From: Symsagittifera roscoffensis | Lineage: Eukaryota > Xenacoelomorpha > Acoela > Convolutidae | NCBI RefSeq assembly: GCF_963678635.1 | Contig: NC_087065.1 | Location: forward strand, 33,915,679-33,979,678 | Direction: 5' to 3' | Length of the DNA stretch: 64,000 bases | Shown here: positions 53,750 through 64,000 of the stretch, piece by piece | How positions within the stretch are numbered: position 1 is the stretch's first letter | Layout: each line of letters begins with the position of its first letter | Notes under the pieces: model-generated | The model's input: the letters and a program-made list of their open reading frames with translations, nothing else | Databases searched by the model: none | Told to the model about the DNA's origin: nothing | Program-made: the position numbers and the translations under genes

Positions 53750-54490
53750 ACAGTCGCCTACTTATGTCACATCAGGCTAAGAAAAACAGGCCTTATAACC
53801 AATGGCTCAAGGGTCAGGTATAATTAGTAGCAAAAAGTTCGGACAGACAAAATTAATTAAAAAGAGCAATTGACCTATTTTGGAAATATTTTGCATGCAA
53901 AATCTAATTTTTCAGTCCAATTTTGTGTCTCAAGGTTGTATGAAAAAAGAAATTGCATGCAAAAGTCAAATGGTACGATTGCACTTTTTAATTAATTCTG
54001 TCTGTCCGAACTTTTTGCAACTCTCTATACACTATGTCTTGTGCTTTTACACCTCGTTCAGTAGGAGCTAATTCCGTTCGTGTAAGACATGAGACTTCAA
54101 ATCGTTTCATCGATTAAAGGCCACTACAAAACTACCCCACTCTAGAAATATGAACGCCCCCATAGCCAGGTCTCTTAAAAACTAAAACACTCGAACGCCA
54201 TTAAAAACAGGGTCGAAAGCTCTAGTGTATCATAAGTTTTATTAGACAGGGGACATATGATCCATGTCAGATGGATCAACCTAAAAGTCGCTTTATCTCA
54301 ACATAATCGCATGAAATGCACTCATGAAATGAAATTCAGTTCTCACACACCGACACGACTCTCGATGCAAGTAAATTAGGTAACTATGATCTCTCTCGAA
54401 GCTTTAAGTAAATAGGTTTAGATCAATTAGTTTTGTTTTCTGGACGATTAAGCAGCTTTAGCAGGACCATCTTGACTTTCTACCGAGTGT
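53750..54490 (-). repeat. Terminal repeat of gypsy-like element, 3' side
   Basis: From GTCGCCTACTTA at about 53750 this block matches 62312-62845 in order: AAGAAAAACAGGCC, AACCAATGGCTCAAGGGTCA, TTGTGCTTTT, GAACGCCCCCAT, CGAACGCCATTAAAAACAG, AATCGCATGAAATGC, TAGTTTTGTTTTCTGGAC. It is longer because of a 207-bp MITE. Identity is about 80 percent by eye. It may be a long terminal repeat, or the 3' end of the family. TG..CA ends and a target duplication were not established. Confidence 0.65.
53821..54027. mobile_element. 207-bp MITE with TA target duplication
   Basis: Left terminus TA-ATTAGTAGCAAAAAGTTC and the complement of the right terminus TA-GAGAGTTGCAAAAAGTTC both continue GGACAGACA(A/G)AATTAATTAA, giving inverted repeats of about 45 bp. 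The homologous repeat at 62386 lacks this segment, which proves it is an insertion. The TA duplication points to a Tc1/mariner-type transposase acting in trans. There is no coding capacity. Confidence 0.85.
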
Positions 54491-54945
54491 TCGTCCCATT
54501 CTTTTGCCTCCCCGGACAAATTTTCCTTCTCGACTTCCTTCTCGTTTGACAACCACTCCCCGGTCTCATGATTTAGTGTAAGTTCTTCAGCTTCCTCTTT
54601 AAATGACACTCTTTTCCTCCATAGCGTTGTTTGCTTGAGTATTTCTTCCGTTTGCTTGAATATTTCCTCGACTAATGTTCGTACCACCTCGTTACTCTCT
54701 GGATCTCCAGCATTCAATAAATTTTTGTCACGCAAGGCAACTCCTTCCCTTCTCATTATTGTGCCTTCTGGTTCATCATCGCTCCTGGTTGAGTCCACGG
54801 GTTTGTTGTCGGCTGGTTTCTGATGCAAGTTCATTAAGTCCTGTCCTAGCATTGCTTTTCCTGTTTCAACTTCCTCTAGATCGTAAACTTTCGCATTCAA
54901 CGTCTCTCTGGCCAGTTTTGACTTGAGCAGGACTTCCACCGGCAC
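54448..54945 (-). pseudogene. Gypsy-like C-terminal charged frame
   Basis: A 165-codon frame, strongly acidic and Glu/Lys-rich, starting PVEVLLKSKLARETLNAK and ending SQDGPAKAA. It looks like a tether or coiled-coil region after RNase H. Sequence corresponding to its last codons also occurs in the repeat at 62.84 kb, so its end lies in the flanking repeat. No integrase catalytic pattern is present. Confidence 0.55.
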
Positions 54946-55051
54946 TCCGGATTGTCTCTTTAGAAGTGTTGTTTGCTGGAGCTCAGTTGGTAAATCAGGA
55001 TGGTCTTTGATCGGTTTACCTGCTTTAACGAGCCATCTTGTGAGTATTAAG

Positions 55052-55645
55052 CTATCGTATGATTCCTTGTCCTCGAACGAGAATCCACGTTATTATTTCA
55101 AGCCTATCAGCCTTCCTCTGCTGTTGCTTCTCGTAAAATTCCGTTTTCTTGCTCAAGATGTTTTCATTTTGGTGCTTGTCCCGTGTCCTGTGCTCAATTA
55201 TCATGTTGTAACCATCTAGTCTTAGTATCCATCTCCCGATGTAACTTTGGTCCATTGAGCCAAAGAGCCAAGAGAGTGCCCTGATGTCGACCCGTAGTTT
55301 AAACAGCTTACTGTCCAAAAACGCCCTGTGTTTCTCCACGAAGGTGACTACCACAAACATTTTCGCCTTGGGGGCTCCGTACTTTATTTCCGTGTTGCTC
55401 AAGAGTTAGCTTCCGTATGCGATTGACCTCAAGACGGTTTTGCCGTTCCACTCCTGTTGTTGGTGTAGTATGCCAGAGATCGCAACCACTGATGCATCTG
55501 TATCTAGGGCGTACATGCCTTTCTCCGTAGGCATGCCTAAAACAGGAGCTTCACAGAAATCTTTCTTTATTCTCTGAAATGATGCGCAGCGTTGTCTCAC
55601 ATGAATTTCATGCCTTTGTGTCTCATGAGCTGCTGCATTGGGCAT
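55052..55645 (-). pseudogene. Gypsy-like RNase H region
   Basis: Two adjacent frames (55645-55406 and 55402-55052) carry an RNase H domain: the first with FQRIKKDFCEAPVLGMPTEK and LDTDASVVAISGILHQQQ, containing the first catalytic Asp (TDAS), the second with KMFVVVTFVEKHRAFL, LRVDIRALSWL and IEHRTRDKHQN, the segment just before the last catalytic Asp where family members read H..NAD. Here the final D position reads NEN, and a stop divides the domain, so it is inactive. Confidence 0.75.
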
Positions 55646-55739
55646 ATTTTGTCTGCGTAACCCTAGATGAATTCTCTGTAGTATTTTGCAAAACCAAGGA
55701 AGCTCACCAATTGATGCTCAGTCTTTGGTGACTTCCAAG

Positions 55740-56411
55740 TCAAAGTGCCTCTACCGCATCTGAGTATGGTCGGATGCAAGGTTTGTCTACCATCCTCCCG
55801 AGATATTTGATCGAATGTTTCAAGATCTTACATTCCAAGGGTTTACATTTTAGTGCCGCTCTTCTCGTGCATGCCGGTACTTCGTCTAGCCGTTTAATGT
55901 GGTCCTCCAGGGTTGGTGTCGGAATCACCACATCGTCCACGTAACACATAACCAAGTTACCGTACTTCTTCGTCATTCTAATTAGTGCCTGTGCCATTAG
56001 TGGCTGAAATGGGGCCGTTGCGTTGCAAAGGCCAAAGGGATTCCTCTTCCATGGGAACAGTCCTAGCCCGCAAGCGAACCCCGTCTTGTCCCTGTCTTGC
56101 TTCCTAAGTGGCAATTGCCAAAAACATGACTCCAGAACAAGAGTTGTAAAAACTTTTGCATCCCTCAATTTTGAAAGACTTTCATCTATTCTAGGTATGG
56201 GATTGGCATTCTTCACCGTGACGAAGTTCAGATGCCGAAAGTCGCAACAAAATCTCAGTTGTTCTCCTTTCTTTTTGGCCATCAAAACTCCACATGCCCA
56301 TGGTGATTTGGATGGTTCTATCATATCGTACTCTAGTATTGTTTCTATTTCCTTTCTACATGCATCCGATTTGTTTGGGGTCATGCACCCCCCCTCCCTG
56401 TCCATTTCCAA
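55740..56411 (-). pseudogene. Gypsy-like reverse transcriptase
   Basis: A 223-codon open frame with the Ty3/gypsy RT motifs: EIETILEYDMIEPSKSPWAC, RFCCDFRHLNFVTVKNANPI, PFGLCNATAPFQ and catalytic CYVDDVVI (YVDD at 157-160). In motif A the sequence is FTTLVLESCFWQ: the first catalytic Asp, expected where V92 stands, is missing. The frame ends near 55740, shortly before the thumb-RNase H junction. So the polymerase looks intact in frame but is predicted inactive. Confidence 0.88.
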
Positions 56412-56909
56412 ATCCTCTTAGCGAGTCTTTCTGGAAAACTCGATCAGCTCAAAAATCCATCCTCCGTTTCTGACTTAAGTGACTTAACAAGACCTGATAA
56501 AATCTTTATTTTCTTCTATCTACTCAAGACCCAATTTTTGTCCCTGTGATTCGGACAATCAAGAACTTCATATAATTTTTTAACCTTTTCAGTCATTTCA
56601 TATTGAGTTTTCATCGCAGCGCGTATTCAAGTTTCCTCCTCCTATGGACTGTGATTGGTATATCAAGAGTATTCAACCAGACACTGACGCAGAGGCGACT
56701 CTTGGTGATCGAGAATGATCTTCCTAAAATAGCAGCACTTTGGCTAATTGGGTTTGTTACTATACATGCCTGCCTGTTGTCCCTTAGTTCATTATTATTC
56801 TTTATTCTCAAACTTACTATTGCAGCCTCGTTGGGTTCCTCACCCTCCTATTCAAGAAAGCTGGAGCTTTACTCCCATTTGTCATTATCAAATTTTCCGG
56901 TTTAATTAC
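56412..56909 (-). other. Gypsy-like region between protease and RT, decayed
   Basis: Only short frames on either strand. It corresponds to the connector between protease and polymerase and shows no motif that I recognise. Confidence 0.4.
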
Positions 56910-57756
56910 TTACTTCATTTCCGGATTTTGAATCCCGAAAATCGCATTGTTAAGATCAATCGTTACATCGGAATTTCTGATGAAATCTCTTCCTAGAACA
57001 AATTGATCCGACTCATCTAAGTTCTCCACCACCAGAAAACTCATCCACAGGTTGCGGTCCCCCAGATTCAAGGCTATTATTGGTGTTCTGACCATCGAAT
57101 TTTGGAGTCTATCAGATCTTCCTTGTAAAATCCCATACTTCTCCTTGTTTCTATTGGTATGACGCTCAAGACAGCTCCCGTATCCAGTAGTCCTCTCAAT
57201 TGGGTCTTCTTCTAGCATGGCACAATGCCCAATCGACCACACCTTGAGCTCCTCTCGATCTACATAGATTTGACCAGCAAGGTCCTCGTCACACGTTATC
57301 ATTGTCTTCGTGTAGATATTGATTCCATCTATATTCAACATGAACTCGTGTGGACCCTAGGCTTCTGTGTATCTGCGGTCTAACCTTATTGATTTTTTCA
57401 CCAACTCTCGTGAGTAACGCTTTGAGTGCTCTTGAAGGTGTCTGTGGGCTGATGGTTTGCAAATAGTCACCATATACATCTATGTGCACCAGTGTCTGGT
57501 CGCTTGGTTCGCTCAGATTCCTCGTTACCTCATGGACGCCGATGGTGATTATTGACATGATTCTCGCCCCAATCTTTGTGATCCCAAAGAGTTTTGCAGT
57601 CTCCATTTTCAGCGTGTTGCAATTGCTCCTGACTTCCAGGTTGTCTCCTGACTCGGGTTCTAATGTCCCCGCTGAAATTGTCTCGTTTCTCTGCTGTCTT
57701 TCTATTTCCTGCTTCAGCCTCTGTTCGATCTCTTTTGTCGCCAAGTCTTTTTTCAC
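56910..57756 (-). pseudogene. Gypsy-like protease region
   Basis: Frame 57756-57289 is a charged helix (EIEQRLKQEIERQQ) followed by hydrophobic beta-type segments; frame 57341-56910 continues and ends VLGRDFIRNSDVTIDLNN, the late part of retroviral-type proteases where LGxDFI is conserved. The active site D-T-G lies at 57177-57185 but in a different frame from both neighbours (LLDTGAVLSVIP), so at least two indels separate the pieces. Confidence 0.7.
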
Positions 57757-57769
57757 GTTGTTGATAGCC

Positions 57770-57828
57770 TCTGGTTTTATCTGGTTTTATTTCCAATGAA
57801 ACTTTGTCGTTACCCCCCCCCCCCCCCC
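57770..57828. repeat. 10-bp tandem duplication and C16 run in gag-pro
   Basis: CTGGTTTTAT is directly repeated at 57771-57790, and a run of 16 C (G on the coding strand) lies at 57813-57828. Both lie where the frame of the gag C-terminal part is switched into the protease frame. The 10-bp duplication alone shifts the frame by one. Confidence 0.9.
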
Positions 57829-57952
57829 GCAACTCTCTCTCTTTGGTAACGGCCTTCACTGATTTCGCCGATAACTCACAACTTGCCTCGTCTTTGTCGT
57901 GTAAGTCCTTCTCAGCTTGTCTATTCCTAGTTTTTTGCACAACTGCAAGTGC

Positions 57953-59213
57953 TTATTTGTGTTTAGGGTGACTAAGATTTTTCACTGTTTCATTGTTTCC
58001 AAAAAGAGGACATTCTGAAGTGACCTTCTTGATTGCAGAAAAGCACCTCTCGCCTATCTTGTTGATCAAGCCACTGTAGAACTCATGTTCTTCCGTCTGA
58101 CTCATTTCATCTTCATCCGGTGTATAACCCAAGCTTTTCATTCCTTGCTTGTATGTGATTTAATCCGCTACATGAGAATCTGTTGATCCACAAACGCTCA
58201 TGACCTCCGCTTGTCTATATCTTCTCTTGGCTTGTACTACGTCGACCTTTTTTGTTGGCTTCCCCCTTGCAAATTTCTACCGTCTGAAAATATATATATT
58301 TTTTTGGTTTCATTAACATGTACTCCCTAGACTTCTGCTGTATCTTCTCTTCTGGGGTTGGTGTGTTATCTTTCAATAGCGTATAGTATTTCGTCAACAT
58401 TGATCTCGAGTCATCAGTTTTCACACCTTCAATGAGTTTTGTAGCAGTGCTAAAGTTTCGCCTGTTTGTCGAACCCTCTGGGTCGCTTTTTCTTCTCAAG
58501 CTCTCTAGATCATCCAGAAAATTATCGATCGATTAATCATCTCTCTCTCTTTTTTCAAATTGGATCATAGCTTGGTGTCCCTTCATTCCAGATCCGAAGC
58601 GATTAAACTGAATCTCAAAAGTCCTGTCAGCTGTGTCACATTCTTCTTCCTTCTTGGCTACCACGGACTTCAGCGCTGTGGCCTCCAAATTGCTTAGAAT
58701 CGCTGTGCAGGCTTGTCTTTCGTCATTTAAATTGTCCTGCTCAAGATATAGTCTCCTTAACCTCAACCCAGGTATCTATGCAATCATCCGAATCGTCTCT
58801 GTACTCCTTTGGTTTCTTGAAGGTCATTCTCGATATGCCTCCTCCTCTATTAATCGACTCTCTGTTCATTGTGGCTAAGGCTTCACACGTCCTGTTCATC
58901 AGTTCCCAAGTCTTTGCCCATGTTATGGCATCCGGTGTTATACTCGTATGTGCGCCCGAATTCTGTGGTATTCTTGTTGAGTTCGACACTCCTCCTTTGT
59001 AGCAGTTTATGTCATCCCTGATCCTATGCTGTTGTGGATCTGAGGTAATGGTGCAGACTCTTGCTTCTTGCGTTGAGGTTCCACAAAGTCCACCCTTGAG
59101 CCTGATTGCTTCTCTGATTTTTCTGATGCCCAAGAATTTCCCAAGAGCGCATCCAATTTAAACTGTATGGCAAAGGAACTCTCCGCTTGGTCTCTGCTCT
59201 TCGTGTGCATCAT
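57953..59213 (-). pseudogene. Gypsy-like Gag core, fragmented
   Basis: Successive minus-strand frames (59213-59007, 59133-58741, 58766-58533, 58499-58215, 58141-57953) each carry part of a Gag: ITWAKTWELMNRTCEALATM and MTFKKPKEYRDDSDDCIDTW, then LEQDNLNDERQACTAILSNL and FEIQFNRFGSGMKGHQAMIQ, then EYMLMKPKKY. The F.KP..Y.....IDTWVE and L...L...AL sequence is the retrotransposon-gag domain. A degenerate CF..C..H..ECP-like knuckle (CFSAIKKVTSECP) ends it. Frame changes separate almost every piece. Confidence 0.7.
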
Positions 59214-59330
59214 TGTCTCTAGATTTCATAATTTGTCGCGTACGGTTTCATACCGCCTCTTCATTTCCTCCATATCCTTCTTCATATACTTTTCTCGTTC
59301 CTTGTCAGTCGTATCCACTCTTTCAGCCAT

Positions 59331-59970
59331 CTATTGTAGCTTCTCTTCAGTTTCCCTCGCTAGGTTGAAGTAGTTGCCAAGGTTCTCTTTTTTATTATGT
59401 CGGAGCTCCTTCGTAATTTTTTGGCGGTGCTCCTCACTGCACTTTAGTTTTTTGTCCACCTGCTCTAGCTTTAGCATCAAGTTCCCCAATTCAACTAGTG
59501 GTGCTTTCGATTCCGTTAAATGTTTCACTGGGTTACCCGCTGTTCCTCGTTACTTCCATTGGTCATTTTCCGTTGTTATCGCAAAAACCGAACCAAAATC
59601 TTGCCTTTGTCGGTTCCTGTTGTTGCATCTTCCGTATCATTTGGTTTCATCGCGACCATAGCTGCGAATCTCTCCGTAAAGGAAGTTCTTTTCGTTTGTG
59701 AATCGTCTTTTATTGTCTCCGGTGTGAACCAGTGATTTCGTTTCCATTGCCTATTGGCGAGAACTCAATCGTCTTTGTTCCTTGTTCTTCTACATTCGGT
59801 ATTGCTTTCGATTCCGCTGTATTTCTTTCCACTTCACCTGTGCTCTGTTCCGGCGTCTCAAGTTCAACTTCCGTGACGAGCGCACTATCCTTTTTTGCGA
59901 ATTTTTCCTCAATCGTCTGATCCTTGTTGCTCCGGGTGTTGACCATTGTAACTGAAACTTTTTTCTTCAT
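59331..59970 (-). pseudogene. Gypsy-like Gag N-terminal part
   Basis: A probable start is the ATG of MVNTRSNKDQ at 59946, a beginning I associate with Ty3/gypsy Gag proteins. Acidic Ser/Thr/Glu-rich sequence follows to 59710, and after a frame break a coiled coil appears in 59528-59331 (LVELGNLMLKLEQVDKKLKC and SEEHRQKITKELRHNKKEN). Confidence 0.55.
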
Positions 59971-60334
59971 TGTTCTCGGTTTTGTCGTTGACAGTGTTTA
60001 CCTCTGTTGTTTTGATGGGCAATTTTGCCTCTGGCCGACTTCGCTTTTACCCGGTAACGACACTTTTGTTCTCTTCATAATCTTTAATTACAGTTTCTTT
60101 CTATTTACAATTCCGTCTATATACAGTTGCTTAATGTAAAACGTCAACAAGTTAAAAGAAACCAGCAATTCTCTTAGTAGTCTCAACTTTAAAAAAAAAA
60201 CAATTCCAGTCTAATATATATTTAACAGTCCGAATCAAAACTTAATCTTCCTGGTTTTCATCCACTTCCTAGGGAGCTATTATTGACTTTTTTCTCCCTA
60301 TTCCACCGTTATTGTCACTTTGTCTATCTCTTCA

Positions 60335-60965
60335 GACTAAGTGTTGGGATACTCACTTTTTTATCCCAGGACTCTATCCAAAATTACTCTATCAGCATTC
60401 CTGTTGTTGGGACACTTAATTCATTATCCCAGGACTAAGTGTTGGGACACTCAAATTATTATCTCAGGACTCAAGTGTTGAGACACTTAATTTACTAGCC
60501 CAGGACTCAAGTGTTGGGACCCTTATTTTACTATCCCAGGACTCAAATGTTGGGACTCTTAATTTACTATCCCAGGACTCAAGTGTTGGGACATTAATTC
60601 ACTATCCCAGGATTCAAGTGTTGGAAGCCTTAATCTACTATCCCAGGACTCAAGTGTTGGGACACTTAATTTACTATCCCAGGACTCAAGAGTTGGGACC
60701 TTTAATTTACTATCCCAGGACTCAATTGTTGGGACCCTTTATTTACTATCCCAGGACTCAAGTGTTGGATTTCTTAAATTACTATCCCAGGACTCAAGTG
60801 TTGAGACCCTTAATCTACTATCCCAGGACTCGAAAATTGGGACACATAATTTACTATCCCAGGACTCAAATGTTGGTAACCCTAATTTACTATTCCAGGA
60901 CAACCTCGAGAACTCATGCACAATTCCATCACTACCGGAACTCAAGTGTTCGTACCCTTAATTTT
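60335..60965. repeat. 36-bp minisatellite
   Basis: About 16 units of CCCAGGACTCAAGTGTTGGG plus ACACTTAATTTACTAT recur with a 36-bp period. Because 36 is a multiple of three, one plus-strand frame stays open (YYPRTQVLGPLI repeats, 60618-61037), but this is a by-product, not a supported gene. It lies in the leader of the gypsy-like element. Confidence 0.95.
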
Positions 60966-62310
60966 TTATCCCAAAATTGCCTCAGGAACACGTGTGAAAT
61001 GCACCCAAGCCCAATTTTTCCCACAAAAACTAAATAAATTTCCTTAAAATTTCCTGACTTTCCCCACTCTAATGCAAGTTGAAATGCAGCTGGTTTTTGT
61101 AGCCTTGTTATGGTTGCATATGCACCAATTCTTATTGATTTTTGTTCCGTAAAACTCTGAAATTTGTTCCAAAAACAAAAAAAATTAGAGAAAGAAAGAA
61201 AAAAAAAATTAAAAAAAATGTGCATATGTAAAATTCAAAGTCGACAAAAGCCGTCTTTCAAAAAAAATGTCTGGCACCTGAATTTCACGCGTTTTTCCTC
61301 CCCCTCGCAAGGTTATTATGGTCTGTTTACCTTCTAGGTGTCAAAAATTTCTGATCCCCCAACCTGATCCGGCCAGGTCACCTACCTTATTTCGAGTTTA
61401 CTATCGGTTACCTTCGCGTTCTAACACTTGTAATGAAGTTATTGTAACTATATCGACGATATCGATTGTATAGTTTTTGTAATGAGACCCTCTTTACACA
61501 GTTCTCATCAACCAACCTCTATCTTAACCAGCCGCCCTTCTAACCTCTCCCTATCGAGTTTCCCACTTAGGCCAAAAAAAAATTTGAGCGATGGGTGCTT
61601 TACTTCTCAAGAGAAAAACCGTAGAACCTGTTTCCAAGCTCTGCCTAAGTAAAAACGTTTATCAAAACTGTGGGGTGCCGCTTATTCTTTTTTACACTTA
61701 CTCTCTATAGTTCTGGTCACACTACTGGTGTCTCTTTCAAGTTGCGTCATTTCCTACTTCCCAGATCCCTGTCCTACGAAACACTTTGCCGTCTGTCTTG
61801 TGACATCTTCCAGTGAAATGTCCAAGTGGTCCTTCAAGGTTGCGAGGCTATCTGAAAACTCTTTCAACGCCCCGAACTTGGGCACCTGCTGAATATTTGC
61901 TGTTTTGATCGAAACGATCGGTCTTATTAGAAAACAGTATGAGTATACAAATAATCATTATAAACGTCTGATCCACCTAATCTGGAAGTCAAAGCCACTG
62001 TCCTTTTAAAAAAAACTTTTATGGTTTTTTCTTCCTATTTCTTTTCTTTTTCCGTTTTTTGTTACGCTATTTGTCTTTTACTTATTTTATTTGTATTTCA
62101 GTGGCCCCCCATACTCGGTTAGCTATCGCACCAAAAAATTTTCTCAAGCTTACTTAAAAAGCTATCACGGTTAAACCAGAAGGTGGACACGTTCCAGTTA
62201 AACCGTACCACCGGTACTCTAGAATGGGCATGTAGTCCGGAGCTGCGTCAAGTGGGTTCGCTCGCGTAGTCTTGATGTCGTGAAACACCAGGGAGCGCGA
62301 CAAAAATACT
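60966..62310 (-). other. Leader region of the gypsy-like element, no gene seen
   Basis: AT-rich and pyrimidine-rich DNA with no protein-like frame. If 62.3-62.85 kb is the 5' LTR, the primer binding site should lie just below 62310; TGGTGTTTCACGACATC on the minus strand near 62280 is a weak candidate. Confidence 0.35.
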
Positions 62311-62311
62311 A

Positions 62312-62850
62312 TTTAAAAGTCGCCTACTTATTTTACATATGATGTTAAGAAAAACAGGCCCAATAACCAATGGCTCAAGGGTCAGGGACACTATCTCTTG
62401 TGCTTTTGTACCTCATTCAGTCGGAGCCATTACGGTTCGTAAAAGTCATGAGACTACAATTAGTGCTACCGCTTAAAGGTCACTACCAAAAAATAACGCC
62501 CTACCACCACTCTAGAAAGAAGAACGCCCCCATGGCTAAGGTCTCTAAATACCTAAAACACGTGAACGCCATTAAAAACAGTGTCGGAAGCTCTGTTATA
62601 CTATTAGTTTTATAAGACAGTGGACTGATCAATTTCAGACAATTCGCCCTATCTCGACATAATCACATGAAATGCCATCAAGAAATTAAATTCAGAACTC
62701 ATATACCTTCACAACTCTAGATTCAAGTAAATAACATAACTATGATAACTCTGGAAGTTTTAAGAAGGTACGTTTAGCTCAAGTAGTTTTGTTTTCTGGA
62801 CCATTGGGCAGCTGCAGCTGTCCACTTTCTACTTAAGGTTCTCTGTCGTG
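62312..62850 (-). repeat. Terminal repeat of gypsy-like element, 5' side
   Basis: Direct-repeat partner of 53750-54490, in the same orientation and without the MITE (see that entry for the shared motifs). Homology ends at GTCGCCTACTTA on the left and ACTTTCTACTTAAGG on the right. Confidence 0.65.
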
Positions 62851-62984
62851 AACAAGACAGCTCTACTCGAATTGAAGACTCTGGTAAAACTGCGAATAGC
62901 AATTTTACTCTATGGAATTTGGTCACCTTTCCCGCAATTCTAATTGATTTCTTCTGATAAAATTAATTTCTGATTTTTAGTTGT

Positions 62985-64000
62985 CGCGAGAAACAGTGGA
63001 AATTTACGATATTTGTATTACTGGCGACTTCAATATGCCGCATGTAAGCTGGAGTTCCAGAGTCTCTCCGAGCGCAGATGACAAATGAGAAGTGAAATCC
63101 TCTACACATAAACATGGTATTTTTCTCGATTTATGCTTTGTCACTAGCGACTACCTTTACAGCGTCAAAGTTGACTACACTGCCCTACTTTCTGACCATT
63201 TTCCGGTACATATTACACTAGATCTCCCAGTGGTCTACAATGTTGATGATCATGTACCACAAATCAACTTTTCTATAGCGAATATTCCATTACTCTACTA
63301 TTGATTACCTTCGATACAGCAACTTTCCGCACTCGCCAAAACATCAGATGCATTTTACTTCTATGAAGACTGGTATGCGGGTGTTAGTATGGCCATTACT
63401 TCTATCTCGACAAGAGAACGTCTAAAAAGATCTTTATATCCGTTTTACTACTCAGTTCGGATCCTAAGGCAACCTTTTAGAGAAGCATTTTAGAGAAGCA
63501 AGCTGACGCTCAAAAGTCAATTGAGCTGGACAAATTACTATCTATATCTGGAATGAAATTTACGACAACTACTGAGGCGTACAAGCTCTTGAAATCTATA
63601 AGCGGCTCCAAATATTTTCCGTCCATAATATCATGGAGTACTAAACGGCTACTTCTTATGCATGGAAAGCTGAACTTTTCAATCATTATTTTTGCTATGT
63701 TTACCAGCAAAAAGAACGTTTCGACGCCCCTATTTGTGTTCAACAACCAGATGCTGTCCTTTTCGACGCGAGTTTTACTGCTGAGGAGTTCGAATTTTCT
63801 CTTTCACAGGTACCAGATACAAGTTCACAATCCTTTGATCATATCAAAGGCAAAATTTTTCATTATAGTTTCAAGTGTTTAGCAGCTTTCGTTTACATGC
63901 TTTTTGACGTATTGACGTCATGCGAATGGCCTAAAGAATGGAAGTGTGCTTTGGTCATCCCTGTCATAAGTCAGGATCGGTCAGTAATTACAGACCTATT
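62985..64000 (+). pseudogene. APE-type LINE, endonuclease to start of RT (runs off window)
   Basis: Near 63024 the frame reads ITGDFNMPHVSWSS, the GDFN motif of apurinic-endonuclease domains in LINEs; after a TGA at 63086-63088 the frame 63092-63304 continues GIFLDLCFVTSDYLYSVKVD and ALLSDHFPVHITLD, with the essential SDH motif. A linker with several stops follows, and near 63900-64000 EWPKEWKCALVIPV and, one frame over, SVSNYRPI mark the start of a CR1/Jockey/I-type RT. The rest lies beyond the window. Stops and frame changes make this copy inactive. Confidence 0.8.

Larger units (their letters stand above)
53750..62850 (-). mobile_element. Ty3/gypsy-like element without visible integrase
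   Basis: Minus-strand order: flanking repeat (62.3-62.85 kb), 36-bp minisatellite and leader (60.0-62.3 kb), gag (59.95-57.95 kb), protease (57.75-56.9 kb), RT (56.4-55.74 kb), RNase H (55.65-55.05 kb), a charged C-terminal frame (54.95-54.45 kb), then the second flanking repeat. All parts carry frameshifts or stops. No integrase motifs were seen between RNase H and the 3' end. If the flanking repeats are its LTRs the element is about 9 kb. Confidence 0.7.

Noticed and set aside
60618-61037. 139-codon plus-strand frame with YYPRTQVLGPLI repeats
   Set aside because: Produced by the 36-bp minisatellite, whose period keeps any frame open. It lies antisense in the leader of a retroelement.

Overview
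The window looks like nuclear DNA of an invertebrate animal. It is AT-rich and gene-poor, with GT-AG introns, one multi-exon gene of an animal-type ubiquitin ligase, and many eukaryotic transposable elements: Copia, two Ty3/gypsy-like elements, an R2-type LINE, an APE-type LINE, a Penelope-like fragment, MITEs and tRNA-derived SINE-like repeats. No bacterial operons, phage or CRISPR features are present. I cannot name the species from sequence alone.

The only host gene I can support is an RNF14-like RBR E3 ubiquitin ligase on the minus strand. Exon 1 (RWD domain and first half of RING1) is at 51678-52548, exon 2 at 51433-51605, the IBR exon at 25609-25762, and the last exon (RING2 plus a C-terminal zinc-binding domain) at 20416-20917. 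The intron after exon 2 is 15 to 26 kb of repeats. The IBR exon exists twice (25609-25762 and 36193-36346) because a 5.8-kb block (21371-27118) is duplicated in direct tandem (27120-37754). After the duplication a Copia element (31039-35787, TSD GTTTG) inserted into the second copy. The IBR exon is 154 nt long, so including both copies would break the frame.

Layout. 0.1-2.35 kb: decayed gag-like frames on the minus strand, with an unusual excess of in-frame TGA. 2.35-12.5 kb: mostly featureless AT-rich DNA with a foldback at 4.9 kb, a possible MITE at 6.0-6.3 kb, a dispersed repeat at 7.3-8.2 kb and a clear MITE with 9-bp TSD at 10.2-10.65 kb. 12.6-18.7 kb: a divergent satellite of about 160 bp. 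18.7-20.4 kb: a diverged duplication downstream of the ligase gene. 21.4-37.75 kb: the segmental duplication, built from SINE-like modules. 39.4-44.1 kb: a heavily decayed Ty3/gypsy remnant on the plus strand. 44.15-47.45 kb: GATA-type simple repeat with 0.63-0.66-kb higher-order units. 47.7-51.05 kb: the satellite again, split by a 5'-truncated LINE with an R2-like endonuclease domain. 51.1-51.3 kb: another LINE fragment. 52.9-53.7 kb: Penelope-like remnant joined to a PHD-like motif. 53.75-62.85 kb: a second Ty3/gypsy-like element on the minus strand, lacking a visible integrase and flanked by related direct repeats. 63.0-64.0 kb: an APE-type LINE running off the window.

I see no gene cassette that looks like a new defence or metabolic system. 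The most interesting signals are the duplicated phase-incompatible IBR exon, the repeated tRNA-like module, the satellite with a conserved tail and an endonuclease-bearing LINE inside it, the TGA excess in the first element, and three short perfect foldbacks that look like template-switch scars. Junctions and frames were assigned by eye; no database search was run.
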